Shown here: piece after piece, positions 63,279 through 64,000 of the stretch
Numbering within the stretch: the stretch's first letter is position 1
Layout: each line of letters starts with the position of its first letter
Assembly: GCA_039602395.1 (NCBI GenBank)
Contig: JBCNJP010000006.1
Location: forward strand, 14,000,952-14,064,951
Direction: 5' to 3'
From: Deinandra increscens subsp. villosa
Lineage: Eukaryota > Streptophyta > Magnoliopsida > Asterales > Asteraceae
DNA: 64,000 nucleotides
Made by a program: the position numbers and the translations under genes
Notes under the pieces: generated by a model
What the model was told of the DNA's origin: nothing
What the model saw: only the letters and a program-made list of their open reading frames with translations
The model's database searches: none

Positions 63279-64000
63279 AAGGCTAAAGAAAACTCACCTC
63301 CATTAAGTTCAATGGTACAACTCGACCCCTTCACTGAGACTGGCTTTCTCGCATGGCAGACAACCCTGAGGAACCTTTTAAGGCTCTTCGGGAAACTCTA
63401 TGTCATTGACCGACCAATCGCGAGTATTCCATCTTACTTGCTAAATGAGAACTCGCGGTCTGAGCTCCAAAAGCACACTGACGATGATAAGGACGTCACT
63501 GACCTGATGTTATCTAGCATGACTCAGGATTATCGGTACAATTTCATGGGGATGTCTGCTTATGACATCATTCGTAAACTCAAGGATTTATTTGAATTGA
63601 GTCAGAGGACTGAGCGAGCTGATGCACTTTCACAATTTGTGAACTGCTCTATGGCTAACGACTCCTCTCCATACGATCATGTCATGCTGATGAAAGCGTA
63701 TCGCGACAGGCTGATCGACCTTGGCTACTCCATCTCTGACGGGATGGCTCTTGATGTAGTACTCAGATCTTTGCCTGAACATTATCGTATTCTTGCGATT
63801 AATTGTTCGGCTCAGTCGATCGAGGAGGTTATTCCGTTGATACCCAACGTGAAGATCAGGACCACGCCGGACGTGCTCAAAGTTGCTAATACAAAGATCT
63901 CCAAAGCCAAGAAGGTTAAAGAAGGCAAAGGCAAGAAACCACAGGTGCAGCCTCCCGAGGAGCGCTTGTGCTATGAGTGCAACAAAATGGGACACTGGCG
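63279..64000 (+). CDS. Copia gag, main exon (open to window end)
   Basis: The frame is open from the acceptor TTGTTTTCAG (63278) with 11 codons (KAKENSPPLSS) before the ATG at 63312. It then reads MVQLDPFTETGFLAWQTTLR, VTDLMLSSMTQDYRYNF, DALSQFVNCSMAND and MKAYRDRLIDLGYSISDGMA. A Lys-rich stretch follows, then the start of a CCHC knuckle (CYECNKMGHW) at the window edge. This is the UBN2-type gag of plant copia elements, which forms the particle and binds RNA. No stop is present in 722 bp, so the element may be intact. If unspliced, translation would start at 63312. Confidence 0.9.

Larger units (their letters stand above)
61194..64000 (+). mobile_element. Ty1/copia element, 5' part (continues beyond the window)
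   Basis: A 932-bp 5' LTR (TGTTGGA...TCCCAACA), a perfect tRNA-iMet PBS, a 1.15-kb leader and an open gag frame ending in a zinc knuckle at the window edge. The 3' half is outside. The LTR is unusual in carrying a 480-bp GC-rich island, and the gag may be split by an intron that contains the PBS. Confidence 0.9.

Overview
This is plant nuclear DNA. It has long LTR retrotransposons of the usual plant lineages, plant-type SINE, hAT, Harbinger and Helitron elements, an intron-containing nuclear gene and a chloroplast-targeted CP12 gene. The retrotransposon proteins look most like those I know from Asteraceae (Tanacetum, Artemisia, lettuce and relatives). That family-level placement comes from memory, not from a search.

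Only two ordinary host genes are clear. One is an intronless CP12 gene (12580-12987), a regulator of the Calvin cycle. The other is a three-exon, Coa1-like, probably mitochondrial membrane protein (49302-57243). A divergent pair of small unknown ORFs (37073-37414 minus, 37813-38151 plus) may be a third locus. Nearly everything else is transposable elements, many inserted into each other.

Layout: 1-12146 is an old Ty1/copia element (plus strand) split by a younger copia (2809-11632, minus strand, 657-bp LTRs, TSD AAATA). That copia carries a 1096-bp solo LTR in its pol gene (5058-6153, TSD ATAGG). A SINE (12236-12403) sits in front of CP12. From 13490 to about 22222 lies a coding-free LTR element (element A). 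Its 5' LTR was hit by a Helitron and by a hAT element with a perfect 8-bp TSD. A Tat-type gypsy fragment (23041-24079 and 35710-36040) is split by an 11.6-kb chromodomain gypsy (element B, 24080-35704, 3.07-kb LTRs, TSD CTGTT). A 500-base assembly gap follows (36041-36540).

From 36541 there is a retroelement LTR end with primer-binding site, the small ORF pair, a LINE 3' end (39137-40737), a small-LTR copia (41139-46893) with unusual TA...TA ends and a Harbinger inside it (44688-46587), and a second hAT element (47974-49068) just upstream of the Coa1-like gene. Intron 2 of that gene holds a complete Reina-type gypsy with apparently identical LTRs and an uninterrupted 1552-codon polyprotein (51106-56309). 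Next comes a decayed gene of the 'putative gypsy type transposon' family (58381-60899).

The window ends inside a copia element that starts at 61194. Its gag may be assembled by splicing: a 42-codon ORF inside the GC-rich 5' LTR ends at a consensus donor, and an acceptor in the leader joins it in frame to the gag ORF that runs off the window. The predicted intron contains the primer-binding site. This, the recent intronic Reina insertion and the conserved palindromic block shared by the LTRs of elements A and B are the observations most worth checking.
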